64,000 nucleotides of DNA from Paenarthrobacter sp. A20 (GCF_024168825.1 NZ_JALJWH010000001.1:3162001-3226000), one strand, 5' to 3'. Positions 33,827 through 43,000 are shown, counted from the stretch's first letter. Translations and numbers: made by a program. The notes: a model not told the origin generated them from the letters alone.

Positions 33827-35011
33827 CTAGGCCTGGTAGGTGGTTTTCCCGGAAACCTCCGGAATCTGGACCCAGTCGCCGGAGCCGGCGCTACGCAGCG
33901 AGGCATCAACGAGTTCGGAGGCTGACCAGCCATCCGCGGCGGACGGACCCAGTTGTTTCCCTTCGGCCACCGAACGCAAGAAGAGTGCCGCTTCAATGGT
34001 CTTGAGGTCATTGAAGCCGATGCCGGGGCCGGGTCCGGGCTGGAAGCGGCCGAACTCGCCGAAGGACGGGGGAGTCATGATGGTGCGATAGCCAGTGCGG
34101 TCGGTGGCGAGTTCCAATTGGTTCATTCGTTCGAAATTCCAGCGCAATGATCCCTCGGTGCCGTAGACCTCGATGATGTACTCGGCGTGTGGGCCGATGG
34201 CGACACGGGTGGATTCGAACATGCCGATTGCTCCACCCTCAAAACGGGCAAGCATGGCAGTGTAATCCTCGTTCTCCACCTCTCGGGTGACGTCGGAAGC
34301 CTGACCCATGTCGAAGGAATTCGAGGAGTTGCCAGCTGGGAGCGGCCGGTCCTTGATGAATGTCTCGGTGACGGCGTTCAGCGACGTGATGCGACCCACC
34401 AGGAACTGGGCGAGGTCGAAACCGTGGCTCAGTACGTCGCCCAGGACGCCGGATCCTGCACGTGCCTGCTCATAGCGCCAGGTGAAGACTTGGTTTGGAT
34501 CAGAGGCGTATCCGGTGAGGAGACGGATCTGCACATTGGTGATCTTGCCCAGAGTTCCGGACCTGATCAGCCTGCGCGCTTCTGCCACTGCCGGGGCGTG
34601 CCGGTAGTTGAACCCAACGGAGGTGATGAGGCCAGCGGCCTCGGCCCCTTGGGCGATCTCACGGGACTCTTGGGCGCTGCGGCCCATGGGCTTCTCAATC
34701 CAGAAGTGTTTACCTGCCTCGATGGTGGCAAGCGCTATTTCATGGTGAAGGAAGTTGGGTGAGCAGATAGATACGACATCCACGTCCGGGTTTTCCAGCA
34801 CTTTGCGGTAATCCGTGGCCGTTTGCTTGTAGCCGAGCGCGTCTTCGGCGTGATGGCGGCCGGCATCGTCCGGGTCGGCAGCGATCACCAGCTCTGGATG
34901 GCGGGGCAGTTCAGGAAAGAACTGCTTGGTCGCCAGATACGCGCGAGAATGCAGCCTCCCCATCCATCCGACCGAAATCAGGCCAACCCCAAGGCGGTTT
35001 TGCTGTTCCAA
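33827..35011 (-). CDS. Gfo/Idh/MocA oxidoreductase 2
   Basis: 394 residues. It has the N-terminal Rossmann fold (LGVGLISVGWMGRLHSRAYL), the WIEKPMGRSAQES motif (EKP near 94), and a long C-terminal domain ending near DASLRSAGSGDW. The sequence resembles the myo-inositol 2-dehydrogenase/glucose-fructose oxidoreductase branch. It is the only leftward gene in the 29-41 kb block and shares its promoter region, with the 17-bp operator at 35110, with the divergent SDR gene. Both should respond to the same regulator. Confidence 0.88.
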   Translation of the reverse strand: MEQQNRLGVGLISVGWMGRLHSRAYLATKQFFPELPRHPELVIAADPDDAGRHHAEDALGYKQTATDYRKVLENPDVDVVSICSPNFLHHEIALATIEAGKHFWIEKPMGRSAQESREIAQGAEAAGLITSVGFNYRHAPAVAEARRLIRSGTLGKITNVQIRLLTGYASDPNQVFTWRYEQARAGSGVLGDVLSHGFDLAQFLVGRITSLNAVTETFIKDRPLPAGNSSNSFDMGQASDVTREVENEDYTAMLARFEGGAIGMFESTRVAIGPHAEYIIEVYGTEGSLRWNFERMNQLELATDRTGYRTIMTPPSFGEFGRFQPGPGPGIGFNDLKTIEAALFLRSVAEGKQLGPSAADGWSASELVDASLRSAGSGDWVQIPEVSGKTTYQA

Positions 35012-35109
35012 GAGCGCTCCTTAGTCTCTACCGCTGTCCCGCGGTGCTGTGCCGCAGACTGACGGCGGCATCTGTTGATCAGCCTAGGAACGTTGTCAGT
35101 GTGCTCTGT

Positions 35110-35126
35110 GTCTCAATGTGAGACAG
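35110..35126. promoter_or_regulatory. 17-bp operator, site 3 (divergent Gfo/SDR promoter)
   Basis: TGTCTCAATGTGAGACA is a perfect palindrome apart from the central base: TGTCTCA-ATG-TGAGACA. It lies between two divergent genes, so one site may serve both. An extra half site (AGTGGGACG) follows near 35151. Confidence 0.8.
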
Positions 35127-35199
35127 CTGGGGGTAGCTGCGCGCTGTTTTAGTGGGACGTACTAGTCCGCCACTGCCAAGCAAGAGGAGCCCGTCGCCG

Positions 35200-35967
35200 A
35201 TGATGGACCGCGAGCAACAACTTCGAACGGAACCCCTTCGGGTTCTCATCACTGGTGCAACCTCAGGCGTTGGGGAAGCGACCGCAAGACTCTTCGCCAA
35301 GCGGGGTCACCGGCTCGCGTTACTGGCCCGGCGTTCTGAAGAATTGCAGCGTGTGGCAGACGATATCGACGCCGGCGCCCACACGGTGGTTGCCGACGTC
35401 GCCGCTGCCAGCGAGGTCAAGAACGCCGTGCGGGGCGCGATCCACACACTAGGTGGCTTGGACGTAGTGGTCAACGCTGCGGGTGTAGCCGGACATGTTG
35501 CGTTGGAAGACCTTACCGAAGACCGCTGGCACGAAGTGCTGGAGACAAACTTGTCCGGCACCTTCTACGTGGCGCGGGAGGCTGCACTCCATATGAGACG
35601 GTCCGGTGGCGGCTCGATCGTCAACGTCGCATCCGATCTCGCCGCCATGGGCGTGCCAGGCCTTGTTCACTACTGCGCGGCGAAAGCAGGCGTTGTGGGA
35701 CTCACCCGCGCCATGGCACTGGAACTGGCGCCACTGGTCCGAGTCAACGCCGTTTGCCCGGGACCGATTGACACGCCCATGGTGCGTGAAGGGCTGGCCG
35801 CGGCGCCGGACCCAACAGAGGCCCGGAGATTGAAAGAGAGCACTGTGCCGCTGAACCGTCTCGCGGATCCCGACGAAGTGGCAGCAGCCATCTATTTCCT
35901 GGCGGTCGACGGAACCTTTGCGACCGGAACCAGCATGGCGTTCGACGGCGGCACCTCGGCCGCGTAG
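35200..35967 (+). CDS. Short-chain dehydrogenase/reductase (SDR)
   Basis: About 255 residues. The cofactor motif ITGATSGVGEAT (TGxxxGxG), the NAAG motif (VVNAAGVAG), the catalytic Ser (SIVNVASDL) and the active YxxxK (HYCAAKAG) are all present. It ends FDGGTSAA as in classical 250-residue SDRs. I chose ATG 35200 because AAGAGGAG precedes it; the GTG at 35152 lies in the operator region. It is followed 53 bases later by the IlvD/Edd-type dehydratase, so it probably makes or uses that enzyme's hydroxyacid, for example by oxidising a sugar or lactone. Confidence 0.9.
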   Translation: MMDREQQLRTEPLRVLITGATSGVGEATARLFAKRGHRLALLARRSEELQRVADDIDAGAHTVVADVAAASEVKNAVRGAIHTLGGLDVVVNAAGVAGHVALEDLTEDRWHEVLETNLSGTFYVAREAALHMRRSGGGSIVNVASDLAAMGVPGLVHYCAAKAGVVGLTRAMALELAPLVRVNAVCPGPIDTPMVREGLAAAPDPTEARRLKESTVPLNRLADPDEVAAAIYFLAVDGTFATGTSMAFDGGTSAA

Positions 35968-36020
35968 GCATCGTCACCAATTACCTGTCAAGACCGATCA
36001 AGCCCAAGGAGCTAAAAGAC

Positions 36021-37781
36021 ATGGAAGAGTCGAGCTATAAGGACCTCCGCAGTGCGCGCTGGTTTGCACCCCACGACCTCACGGGATTCGTTCACCGAAC
36101 AGCGATTCAAGCTGAGGGCTTCTCCCGCTTCGCACTCAAGGACAAACCGGTCATCGGCATCGCGAACTCGTGGTCGGAGCTTGTCAACTGCAATATTCAC
36201 TTCAAGCTGCTGGCCGACGCTGTCAAGCGCGGTGTCCTCATGGCCGGTGGGCTGCCCCTGGAGTTCCCCACCATTTCCCTGGGCGAGAGTCTCATGAAGC
36301 CTTCAGCCATGCAGTTCCGAAACCTCATGGCCATGGACGTTGAAGAATCCATCCGCGCCTACCCGTTGGACGCCATCGTGCTCCTGGGCGGCTGCGACAA
36401 GACCGTTCCAGCCCAACTCATGGGTGCTGCGAGTGCGGACGTCCCGACCATCATGCTCACCGGTGGGCCCCAAGAGCCGGCGCACTTCCGTGGTAAGCAG
36501 CTTGGTGTCGGCACGGACACGTGGAAGTATGCCGATGAGCTGCGTGCAGGAAAGATCACCGAGGCTGACTTCGACGAGCTTGAGTCGGCTGCCAAGCCCT
36601 CTGCTGGACACTGCAGCGAAATGGGAACCGCCTCTACCATGACGTCGCTGGTTGAGGCTCTCGGCATGTGTTTGCCGGGCACTGCATCAATCCCGGCCGT
36701 GGACGCGCGTCGTGCCCAAGCTGCCGAAGCCACAGGACGCCGGGCAGTTGAAATGGCCATGTCACAGGGACCAAAGCCAAGCGAAATATTGACGAAAGAG
36801 GCGTTCGATAACGCCATCACCCTCCTGATGGCCGTGGGTGGTTCCACTAACGCAGTAGTGCATCTTCTGGCGCTCGCGAGGCGCGTCGGTTACGAGTTGC
36901 CGCTGGATCGCTTCCATGAGATTTCGCAACGTACGCCTCGCATTGTCAACGTCCGCCCCTCGGGCGAGTACTTGGTGCAGCAGCTGTTCCAGGTGGGCGG
37001 CATTTCCACGGTACTCAAGGAATTGGCGCCGCTCCTGAACAAGGACGCCATTACCGTCACAGGTGAGTCCCTCGAAAATGGTTACAACTCGGCCCCCGAA
37101 CCCGATGGCGTAGTGGTCAGCACGCTCGAAGCCCCATTTGATGCCTCCGGAGGCATCGCCGTCGTCCGCGGCTCCTTGGCACCCAACGGTGCGGTCATCA
37201 AGCGAAGCGCGGCATCCAAGGATCTGTTGCAGCACAAGGGATCGGCGGTGGTGTTCGAGGACATTTATGATCTTGGGCGCAGGATTGACGATCCCGAGCT
37301 GGACATCACCGAAGACTCTGTTCTGGTCTTGCGAAACAGCGGGCCCGTGGGAGCTCCCGGGATGCCTGAATGGGGCATGCTGCCCATTCCCGAAAGGCTG
37401 TTGCGGCGCGGCATCCGTGACATTGTCCGTATTTCCGATGCCAGGATGAGCGGCACCGCCTTTGGAACCACAGTGTTGCACGTATCGCCTGAGGCGGCGG
37501 TGGGTGGACCGCTGGCGATAGTCCGGGACGGGGATCCCATTGTGCTGGACGTAGAGAACCAGCGCCTGGACCTGGATATCCCCGCTGATGAGATCAAGAG
37601 CCGACTTGCCGAACTCAAGCTCCCCGAACCGAAATACCGGCGTGGCTACGGACGGCTCTTCATCGATCACGTCAACCAGGCCGACGAAGGCTGTGACTTC
37701 GACTTCCTCAAGGGCCTTCCCGATGAGGAACCACAGCGTTTGCCCTATGGCCTCATGAGCGGTTGGCAGGGCGGCTGGTGA
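36021..37781 (+). CDS. IlvD/Edd-family dehydratase (sugar-acid type)
   Basis: 586 residues. Three Cys that would bind an iron-sulfur cluster are seen: SELVNCNIHF (near 57), GGCDKT (near 125) and AGHCSEMGTAST (near 198). This spacing is as in the [2Fe-2S] arabonate/xylonate dehydratases. Those enzymes remove water from a sugar acid to give a 2-keto-3-deoxy acid. Branched-chain amino acid synthesis (IlvD) is the alternative role, but the placement between an SDR and a hydroxyacid dehydrogenase, with no other ilv genes, makes catabolism more likely. Its stop overlaps the next gene. Confidence 0.88.
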   Translation: MEESSYKDLRSARWFAPHDLTGFVHRTAIQAEGFSRFALKDKPVIGIANSWSELVNCNIHFKLLADAVKRGVLMAGGLPLEFPTISLGESLMKPSAMQFRNLMAMDVEESIRAYPLDAIVLLGGCDKTVPAQLMGAASADVPTIMLTGGPQEPAHFRGKQLGVGTDTWKYADELRAGKITEADFDELESAAKPSAGHCSEMGTASTMTSLVEALGMCLPGTASIPAVDARRAQAAEATGRRAVEMAMSQGPKPSEILTKEAFDNAITLLMAVGGSTNAVVHLLALARRVGYELPLDRFHEISQRTPRIVNVRPSGEYLVQQLFQVGGISTVLKELAPLLNKDAITVTGESLENGYNSAPEPDGVVVSTLEAPFDASGGIAVVRGSLAPNGAVIKRSAASKDLLQHKGSAVVFEDIYDLGRRIDDPELDITEDSVLVLRNSGPVGAPGMPEWGMLPIPERLLRRGIRDIVRISDARMSGTAFGTTVLHVSPEAAVGGPLAIVRDGDPIVLDVENQRLDLDIPADEIKSRLAELKLPEPKYRRGYGRLFIDHVNQADEGCDFDFLKGLPDEEPQRLPYGLMSGWQGGW

Positions 37782-38830
37782 GTAGCTACGCATCCGAACA
37801 CGAGAACGCCCGGGGGAGTGCCGATGAGGGGAAGGCCCGGGAAGCTGTGTCGCGGCCGAAAGTGATGGTGATTGTTCAGGAGGGCCGGCCGCTGCCTCCG
37901 CTTGAACGGTTGGAAGCCGAAGCTGATGTCGCGGTGGTGCGCACTGCAGATGAGTTTCGGGCCGCCCAGCCAGGAACAGAGGTCCTGTTCCTGAACGATT
38001 TCCGGACCAAACTCCTTCGGGAAGTAGGACCCGGCGATTTGCGCTGGATACACACGTCCAGCATCGGTGTGGACAGCCTCATGACCAGGGAGATCATCGA
38101 CAGCGACATTGTGGTCAGCAACTCCCGCGGCGTGTGTGAGCGCCCCATCGCTGAGTGGGTCCTGGGGGTGTTGCTGATGTTTACCAAGGATTTGCGCCGC
38201 ACCATCGAGCTTCAGCAGGCCCGGACATGGCAGCACCGCGAAACCGAGCCACTGCTGGGCCGGAAGGTCTTGGTTGTGGGGCCGGGACCGGTGGGCCGCG
38301 AAACCGTCCTTCTCCTCCGTGCTGCCGGAATGGACGTCGACATTGTGGGTCGATCTGCGAGGAATGACGCACAGCTGGGACACATCTCCGGTTTTGATGA
38401 CCTTGACCGGCTTCTGGGCATCGCTGATGACGTGGTGCTGACATTGCCGCTCACAGAAGAAACCCGCGGCCTGTTCAACTCGTCGCGATTCAAGAAAATG
38501 CAGCCCGGAGCTCGCTTGGTAAATGTGGGCCGCGGGGCGGTAGTGGTGGAGCAAGACCTTCTGGAGTCACTTGACTCCGGCCGCCTAGGCGGCGCAGCCT
38601 TGGACGTCTTTGAGCATGAGCCATTGGATGCCGCTAATCCGCTGTGGAGCCGGCGGGACATCCTGGTCTCACCTCATGCCTCCGGGGACCTGATCGGGTG
38701 GCGGGGAAAAGTGGTGGATTGTTTTGCCCGGAACCTCAGTCTCTGGAAGGCCAATGAACCCTTGAATGATGTGGTGGACCTGAAAAAACTTGATCCAGAT
38801 GCTTCTGCCATGGCGCCCCAAAGGCCCTGA
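37778..38830 (+). CDS. D-2-hydroxyacid dehydrogenase 2
   Basis: About 350 residues from the GTG at 37778, which overlaps the dehydratase stop (GTGA). The Rossmann loop is VVGPGPVGRET (near 165), and the catalytic Arg (VGRGAVV) and His (VSPHASGDL) are present, with EHEPL giving the Glu. The first ~30 residues are poorly conserved and very charged. The translational coupling means the two enzymes are made together, so it may reduce the 2-keto acid formed by the dehydratase, or act as an NAD(P)-linked glyoxylate-type reductase. A TTG at 37763 is a less likely start. Confidence 0.88.
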   Translation: MSSYASEHENARGSADEGKAREAVSRPKVMVIVQEGRPLPPLERLEAEADVAVVRTADEFRAAQPGTEVLFLNDFRTKLLREVGPGDLRWIHTSSIGVDSLMTREIIDSDIVVSNSRGVCERPIAEWVLGVLLMFTKDLRRTIELQQARTWQHRETEPLLGRKVLVVGPGPVGRETVLLLRAAGMDVDIVGRSARNDAQLGHISGFDDLDRLLGIADDVVLTLPLTEETRGLFNSSRFKKMQPGARLVNVGRGAVVVEQDLLESLDSGRLGGAALDVFEHEPLDAANPLWSRRDILVSPHASGDLIGWRGKVVDCFARNLSLWKANEPLNDVVDLKKLDPDASAMAPQRP

Positions 38831-38840
38831 TAAAGCCTTT

Positions 38841-38888
38841 TCCCATGGGATATTTCGTGAGCTGAACAGGCCGGAATATCCCATGGGA
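38841..38888. promoter_or_regulatory. Two inverted TCCCATGGGA palindromes
   Basis: TCCCATGGGATATT (38841-38854) is repeated inverted at 38875-38888, and each arm contains the 10-bp palindrome TCCCATGGGA. The pair sits just upstream of operator site 4, between the dehydrogenase stop and the permease start. It may be an extra operator or a terminator; there is no T-run. Confidence 0.55.
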
Positions 38889-38893
38889 TCCCG

Positions 38894-38910
38894 TGTCCCA
38901 AGCTGGTACA
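38894..38910. promoter_or_regulatory. 17-bp operator, site 4 (before APC permease 1)
   Basis: TGTCCCAAGCTGGTACA. A possible -10 element (TAGTGT) begins 22 bases downstream, the same distance as at the second permease gene. Confidence 0.78.
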
Positions 38911-38972
38911 GTGCTTCCACGATCCCCGTCGGTAGTGTGATTCAGCACTCAAAATTTCGCGACGAGGATTAC

Positions 38973-40436
38973 ATGTCAAGCACACCAAGAGGTACGACGA
39001 AAACGCCGGCTCAAACCCAGGAACACAAGCTCAGCGGCAACATGGGCGTAGGCGAGCTCGTGATGAACGTTCTCGCTTTTTCATCACCGCTGACGACCGT
39101 TGCAGGCACACTGCCTGTGATGCTTCTCTTCAGCGGCCATACGGCACCGGGCATCTACCTGCTGGTGACGCTCATGCTGCTGATTTTCTCAGTCGGCTTC
39201 GTCAAGATGAGCCGCAGCGTTGAAGCTCCCGGCGGTTTCTATTCATTTGTCACAGCCGGCCTGGGTAAACCTGCGGGCCTCGGGGGAGCACTGCTGGCGC
39301 TCTTTGGCTACATCTTCATAGGGTTCTTCGCACCGTCCCTTTTCGCTCTCACGCTCCAGAGCTTCGTGGTCAACACACTGAACGGGCCCGACATCCCCTG
39401 GTATTGGTACGGGCTCGGCATCATCGCCATCACCACCCTCTTGGCCTATAACCGCATTGACCTCTCGGCAAAGGTCCTGACCGTTGTCATGCTGCTTGAA
39501 TCTGCAGTTGTCATCATCTTCGACGTTGCGGCCTTCTCCACAGGATCCGCAGAGGCGGTTCAGGGGATCGGCTTCTCGATGCCATGGATCACCGATGCCG
39601 GATTGGGGCTGGCGTTGTTGTTCGCCGTCGGAAACTTTTTCGGGTTCGAGGCGACCGTCATCTACCGGGATGAAGTCAGGAATCCGGATCGCACCATCCC
39701 CAGGGCCACGTACATTGCAGTGGTGGGCATCGGATTGTTTTACGCTGTGGCGGCGTGGGCTTACACCTCCTTCATCGGTCCTGACAAAGTCCAGGATGAA
39801 GCTGCAGCAAACACAGTGAACCTGTTCAACGATGGTGCCACGGTGCTGGTGGGAAAGATCTTTGCGGATATTGCAATTGTCCTGCTCATCACCTCGATCC
39901 TGGCGTCAATGCTCTCGATCCAGAACATCGCCGCCAGGTACAGTTTCTCGCTGGCCGCCGATGGAGCGTTGCCCTCGATTCTAGGTCGCGTGCATCCCCG
40001 TCATAAGTCGCCCTACATGTCGGCATTGGCCATTGGCCTGTTGTGGGCCGTCGCAACCGTCGTCTTCACCGTCATTGGGGTAGCCCCAGAGGCCTTGTAC
40101 CCGATTGCAAGCGGGAGTGGCACTTTCGCAGTCCTGCTTCTGATGTTCATCACCAGCTTTGCCGTGCTTGTTTATTTCGTTCGCCGCCGGCGGGTGGACC
40201 CGGATTCGGTCTGGAAGACCATCGTGGCTCCGATTGTCAGCGTCTTTTTCCTGGGGCTCATCACCTACTTGGCCATCACAAATTACCCGGAACTTATCGG
40301 TGGGTCGGCAGTGATGACTGCCATCTTCATGAGTTTCACTTTTGCCTTGTTCTTCGGCGGGATTGTCTACGCATACCTCCTGCGTTCCAAGCGGCCTGAT
40401 GTTTATGCGCGCTTGGGCCGGCAAAAGATCGACTAA
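38973..40436 (+). CDS. APC-superfamily permease 1
   Basis: 487 residues and about 12 membrane helices. The conserved start LSGNMGVGELVMNVLAFSSP and GGFYSFVTAGLGKPAGLGGA are of the amino acid-polyamine-organocation type. It should import an amino acid or a related amine by cation or proton coupling. ATG 38973 was chosen because the in-frame codons before it run through the operator and an upstream palindrome. A paralogue of identical length (487) lies at 50.2 kb and has a closely similar promoter. A Gfo/Idh/MocA gene follows 41 bases after the stop. Confidence 0.9.
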   Translation: MSSTPRGTTKTPAQTQEHKLSGNMGVGELVMNVLAFSSPLTTVAGTLPVMLLFSGHTAPGIYLLVTLMLLIFSVGFVKMSRSVEAPGGFYSFVTAGLGKPAGLGGALLALFGYIFIGFFAPSLFALTLQSFVVNTLNGPDIPWYWYGLGIIAITTLLAYNRIDLSAKVLTVVMLLESAVVIIFDVAAFSTGSAEAVQGIGFSMPWITDAGLGLALLFAVGNFFGFEATVIYRDEVRNPDRTIPRATYIAVVGIGLFYAVAAWAYTSFIGPDKVQDEAAANTVNLFNDGATVLVGKIFADIAIVLLITSILASMLSIQNIAARYSFSLAADGALPSILGRVHPRHKSPYMSALAIGLLWAVATVVFTVIGVAPEALYPIASGSGTFAVLLLMFITSFAVLVYFVRRRRVDPDSVWKTIVAPIVSVFFLGLITYLAITNYPELIGGSAVMTAIFMSFTFALFFGGIVYAYLLRSKRPDVYARLGRQKID

Positions 40437-40477
40437 CAAAAAAGGTTCCTCTTCCTATATAGACCTGGAGATCTGCA

Positions 40478-41485
40478 ATGACGCATCAAATCAGAGTCGG
40501 CCTGTTCGGAACCGGGCGCATAGGTCAAGTACATGCCATGAGCTTGGCTACCCTGGACGAGGCTACGCTGTCTTGGGTTTGTGATCCCTTCATCGAAGGT
40601 GCTAAACAAACCGCAGCTGAATTCGGTGGTCGGGTGACCGACGATCCTGATGAAGTCTTCGCTTCAGGTGAGATCGATGCTGTCATCGTGGCCTCTCCCA
40701 CGGCGACTCATTTGGACCTCGTCGCAAAGGCGATCGAGGCGGACGTGCCAGTCCTCTGTGAGAAACCGATCGACCTGGAAATTTCCCGCGTGAACGCTTT
40801 TCGGGAGATAGCGGCATTGTCAGACGTTCCGGTTGCCCTTGGCTTCAACAAGCGCTTTGACCGCCATTTCGTGGAGCTGAAACGCCGCGTGGCCGCTGAG
40901 GAAATAGGAGTTCTGGAGCAGCTGCTGATCACCAGCCGGGACCCGGGGGAGCCCCCGGCAGCCTATCTTCCCCAGTCCGGCGGAATCTTCCGGGACATGA
41001 CCATCCATGACCTTGATATGGCACGATACTTCATTCCAAATATCGTTGAAGTTTCAGCACAAGGTGCAAACGTATTCAGCGACGCCATCCGTCACGCGGG
41101 CGATTTCGATTCCACCGTTGTCACCTTGCGGGGATCCAACGATGAACTCGTGACGATCATCAATTCGCGCCACTCAGCCTACGGTTATGACCAGCGGATC
41201 GAAGCCTTCGGGTCAAAGGGGCTTCTGCAGGTGGGGAATAAGAACGATAACCTCGTCCGGCACTGGGGTCCTCGATCCGTTGAATCCATTGGACCATACC
41301 AGGACTTCTTCCTGGAGCGCTATGCAGAGGCCTATCGACTGGAAGTTGCAGAGTTCCTCCGTGCTGTTCGAGGCCTGCCTTCCAGGAGTCCCGGGTTCGA
41401 GGACGGCCGTGCTGCATTGATTCTTGCGGATGCTGCGGAGAAATCCGCCCGAACCGGCACTGCCGTTGAAGTGGACCTGAGCTAA
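40478..41485 (+). CDS. Gfo/Idh/MocA oxidoreductase 3 (inositol-dehydrogenase-like)
   Basis: 335 residues, the length of IolG-type inositol 2-dehydrogenases. It has VGLFGTGRIGQVHAMSLATL (the NAD-binding GxGxxG), PVLCEKPIDLEISRVNAFRE (EKP near 93) and FNKRFDRHF, FRDMTIHDLDMARYF, where Asp and His match the catalytic pair in this group. It lies after APC permease 1, and is probably co-transcribed. Among the three family members here this one most resembles a true inositol dehydrogenase, but IolD is 8 kb away, in a different operon. Confidence 0.87.
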   Translation: MTHQIRVGLFGTGRIGQVHAMSLATLDEATLSWVCDPFIEGAKQTAAEFGGRVTDDPDEVFASGEIDAVIVASPTATHLDLVAKAIEADVPVLCEKPIDLEISRVNAFREIAALSDVPVALGFNKRFDRHFVELKRRVAAEEIGVLEQLLITSRDPGEPPAAYLPQSGGIFRDMTIHDLDMARYFIPNIVEVSAQGANVFSDAIRHAGDFDSTVVTLRGSNDELVTIINSRHSAYGYDQRIEAFGSKGLLQVGNKNDNLVRHWGPRSVESIGPYQDFFLERYAEAYRLEVAEFLRAVRGLPSRSPGFEDGRAALILADAAEKSARTGTAVEVDLS

Positions 41486-41506
41486 TCAGGTAATAAGGCC
41501 GCCTGC

Positions 41507-41548
41507 CCTGGGCCGCAGATGTTCCCGCAACGACAACTGCGGCCCAGG
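41507..41548 (+). terminator. Terminator after Gfo/Idh/MocA 3
   Basis: CCTGGGCCGCAG (41507-41518) pairs perfectly with CTGCGGCCCAGG (41537-41548), and TCGGGCATTTTC follows. Confidence 0.75.
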
Positions 41549-41613
41549 TCGGGCATTTTCAATCGTCAGAACACTGGTGATGCGGTGCCAAGGGAAAGGA
41601 TGGGTAGCTGGAC

Positions 41614-41850
41614 ATGAACGCAGCCCATAAGTCAGAGAACTCAATGCAGGCCAGCTGGACACCGCCCGCCGGGTTCTGGGAGAAGGTGGAGCCTGGCGAT
41701 GCTGTCCGTTTGCAGAGGCCCGGTTGGCCTCCCTATGACGGATACGTTGACGATGCGACTCCCGACGGTGATATGGTCTGGGTTCTCTCGGTGGGTGAGC
41801 GTCGACTATTTCACATCGCCGACGGCTACAGCCTCGTTGCGTGGCCGTAA
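41614..41850 (+). CDS. Small conserved-looking hypothetical protein
   Basis: 78 residues, MNAAHKSENSMQASWTPPAG, with EKVEPGDAVRLQRPGWPPYD, then YVDDATPDGDMVWVLSVGER. It has the look of a small SH3-like beta barrel. It is followed by its own terminator hairpin (41862-41894) and precedes the ABC operon. RBS GAAAGGATGGGTAG is upstream of ATG 41614. No function is recognised. Confidence 0.65.
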   Translation: MNAAHKSENSMQASWTPPAGFWEKVEPGDAVRLQRPGWPPYDGYVDDATPDGDMVWVLSVGERRLFHIADGYSLVAWP

Positions 41851-41861
41851 GCAGCTGATTT

Positions 41862-41894
41862 TAGCTTCCAGTATTCTCGCTGGAAGCTATTTTT
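41862..41894 (+). terminator. Terminator with T-run
   Basis: TAGCTTCCAG (41862-41871) pairs with CTGGAAGCTA (41880-41889), followed by TTTTT. Confidence 0.9.
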
Positions 41895-41923
41895 AGTTAA
41901 GTAATTGAAACGTATCATTCTCG

Positions 41924-41940
41924 TGTTCCAAAGTGGCACA
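41924..41940. promoter_or_regulatory. 17-bp operator, site 5 (before the ABC importer)
   Basis: TGTTCCAAAGTGGCACA, a good match to TGTCYCAA-N2-TGGNACA. It lies 175 bases before the ABC ATPase start. Confidence 0.75.
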
Positions 41941-42115
41941 CATCCACGGAACGCTCATCCGTCAAAGTTCTAGTAAGTGAAACAGTGTGGCGAAGGTCAC
42001 GCGGCTCGGGGCTTTAGAACCATCCCGAATCAGCAGGTCAAACAACGTAGTTTGATGGACCGCGCCTCAAGTGTTTCACCGGATCATTCACATGGCCCTA
42101 ACGAACGAGGATGAG

Positions 42116-43000
42116 ATGACCGAAGCACCACCGGCGACCCCTCCACTGGTCGCCCTCAAGGACATACACAAGACATTCGGAGCAGTGTCCGCCTTGCGCG
42201 GCGTCAGCATCGATGTCCAGCCTGGCGAGACCTTCGCACTGCTGGGCGACAATGCCGCCGGCAAATCTACGCTCATGAAGGTACTGACGGGCGTGTATCA
42301 ACCAGACCGAGGTTCCATCGAACTGGACGGCAAAGCGACCGAGTTCCCAACCCCATCAGCTTCACGCGATCAGGGCGTGGAGATGGTCTACCAGGACTTC
42401 GCCTTGGCGGACAACCTTGATGTTCGTTCCAACATTTTCCTGGGCCGGGAGCCGCAGAAGAACATCCTCGGCCCCCTATTGCGGATCATCGACCGCAAAA
42501 AGATGGAACTCGAAACCAAACGGGTACTCGAACGCTTGGACATCCCCATCAATCCACGTCTCAAGGTCAAGAGATTGTCAGGCGGACAGCGTCAGGCCGT
42601 CGCCATTGGCAGGGCGTTGGCATTCGATGCCCGCTTGATCATCATGGATGAGCCCACGGCAAACCTGTCGGTGGCCAAGGTGGACAAGCTCATTGAAGTG
42701 ACCCAGCGCCTCAAAGATCTCGGCATCGCCGTCATCATCATCACTCACCGGCTGGATGAGGCATTTGCCGTGGCAGATCGTTTCGCGGTGATGCGCCAAG
42801 GCCAAGTAGTGGGTCGCTTCCGGGTTGGTGAGGTTACTGAAGCACAGGTGGCACACCTCATCTCCCACGGCACGTTGGATGACTACATCGACGACGGCGC
42901 CGGCATCCCCGACAACCGCCGCAAGATCGGAAGCACCTCATCGATGGACGTCGTTGATGTGATGGCCGCTCCTGGCACTACGAATGCGAGCCACTCATGA
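42116..43000 (+). CDS. Ribose-type ABC importer, ATPase
   Basis: 294 residues and one ABC domain, not the double domain of RbsA. Walker A GDNAAGKSTLMK (near 47), signature LSGGQRQAVAIGRAL, Walker B RLIIMDEPTANL and the H-loop VIIITHRLDE are all present. ATG 42116 has GAGGA just upstream; in-frame starts at 42071 and 42092 are weaker. It drives uptake with the permease that overlaps its stop (ATGA) and the binding protein. Single-domain ATPases of this group occur in importers of sugars, cyclitols and autoinducers. The operon has the 17-bp operator upstream, so the substrate may be the inducer's parent compound. Confidence 0.92.
   Translation: MTEAPPATPPLVALKDIHKTFGAVSALRGVSIDVQPGETFALLGDNAAGKSTLMKVLTGVYQPDRGSIELDGKATEFPTPSASRDQGVEMVYQDFALADNLDVRSNIFLGREPQKNILGPLLRIIDRKKMELETKRVLERLDIPINPRLKVKRLSGGQRQAVAIGRALAFDARLIIMDEPTANLSVAKVDKLIEVTQRLKDLGIAVIIITHRLDEAFAVADRFAVMRQGQVVGRFRVGEVTEAQVAHLISHGTLDDYIDDGAGIPDNRRKIGSTSSMDVVDVMAAPGTTNASHS

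Noticed and set aside
36762..37793. 343-codon open frame on the minus strand
   Set aside because: Opposite the IlvD/Edd-type dehydratase; no motif.
29023..41485. A complete myo-inositol pathway
   Set aside because: IolD and an IolG-like enzyme are present, but iolB, iolC, iolE and iolJ are not in the window.
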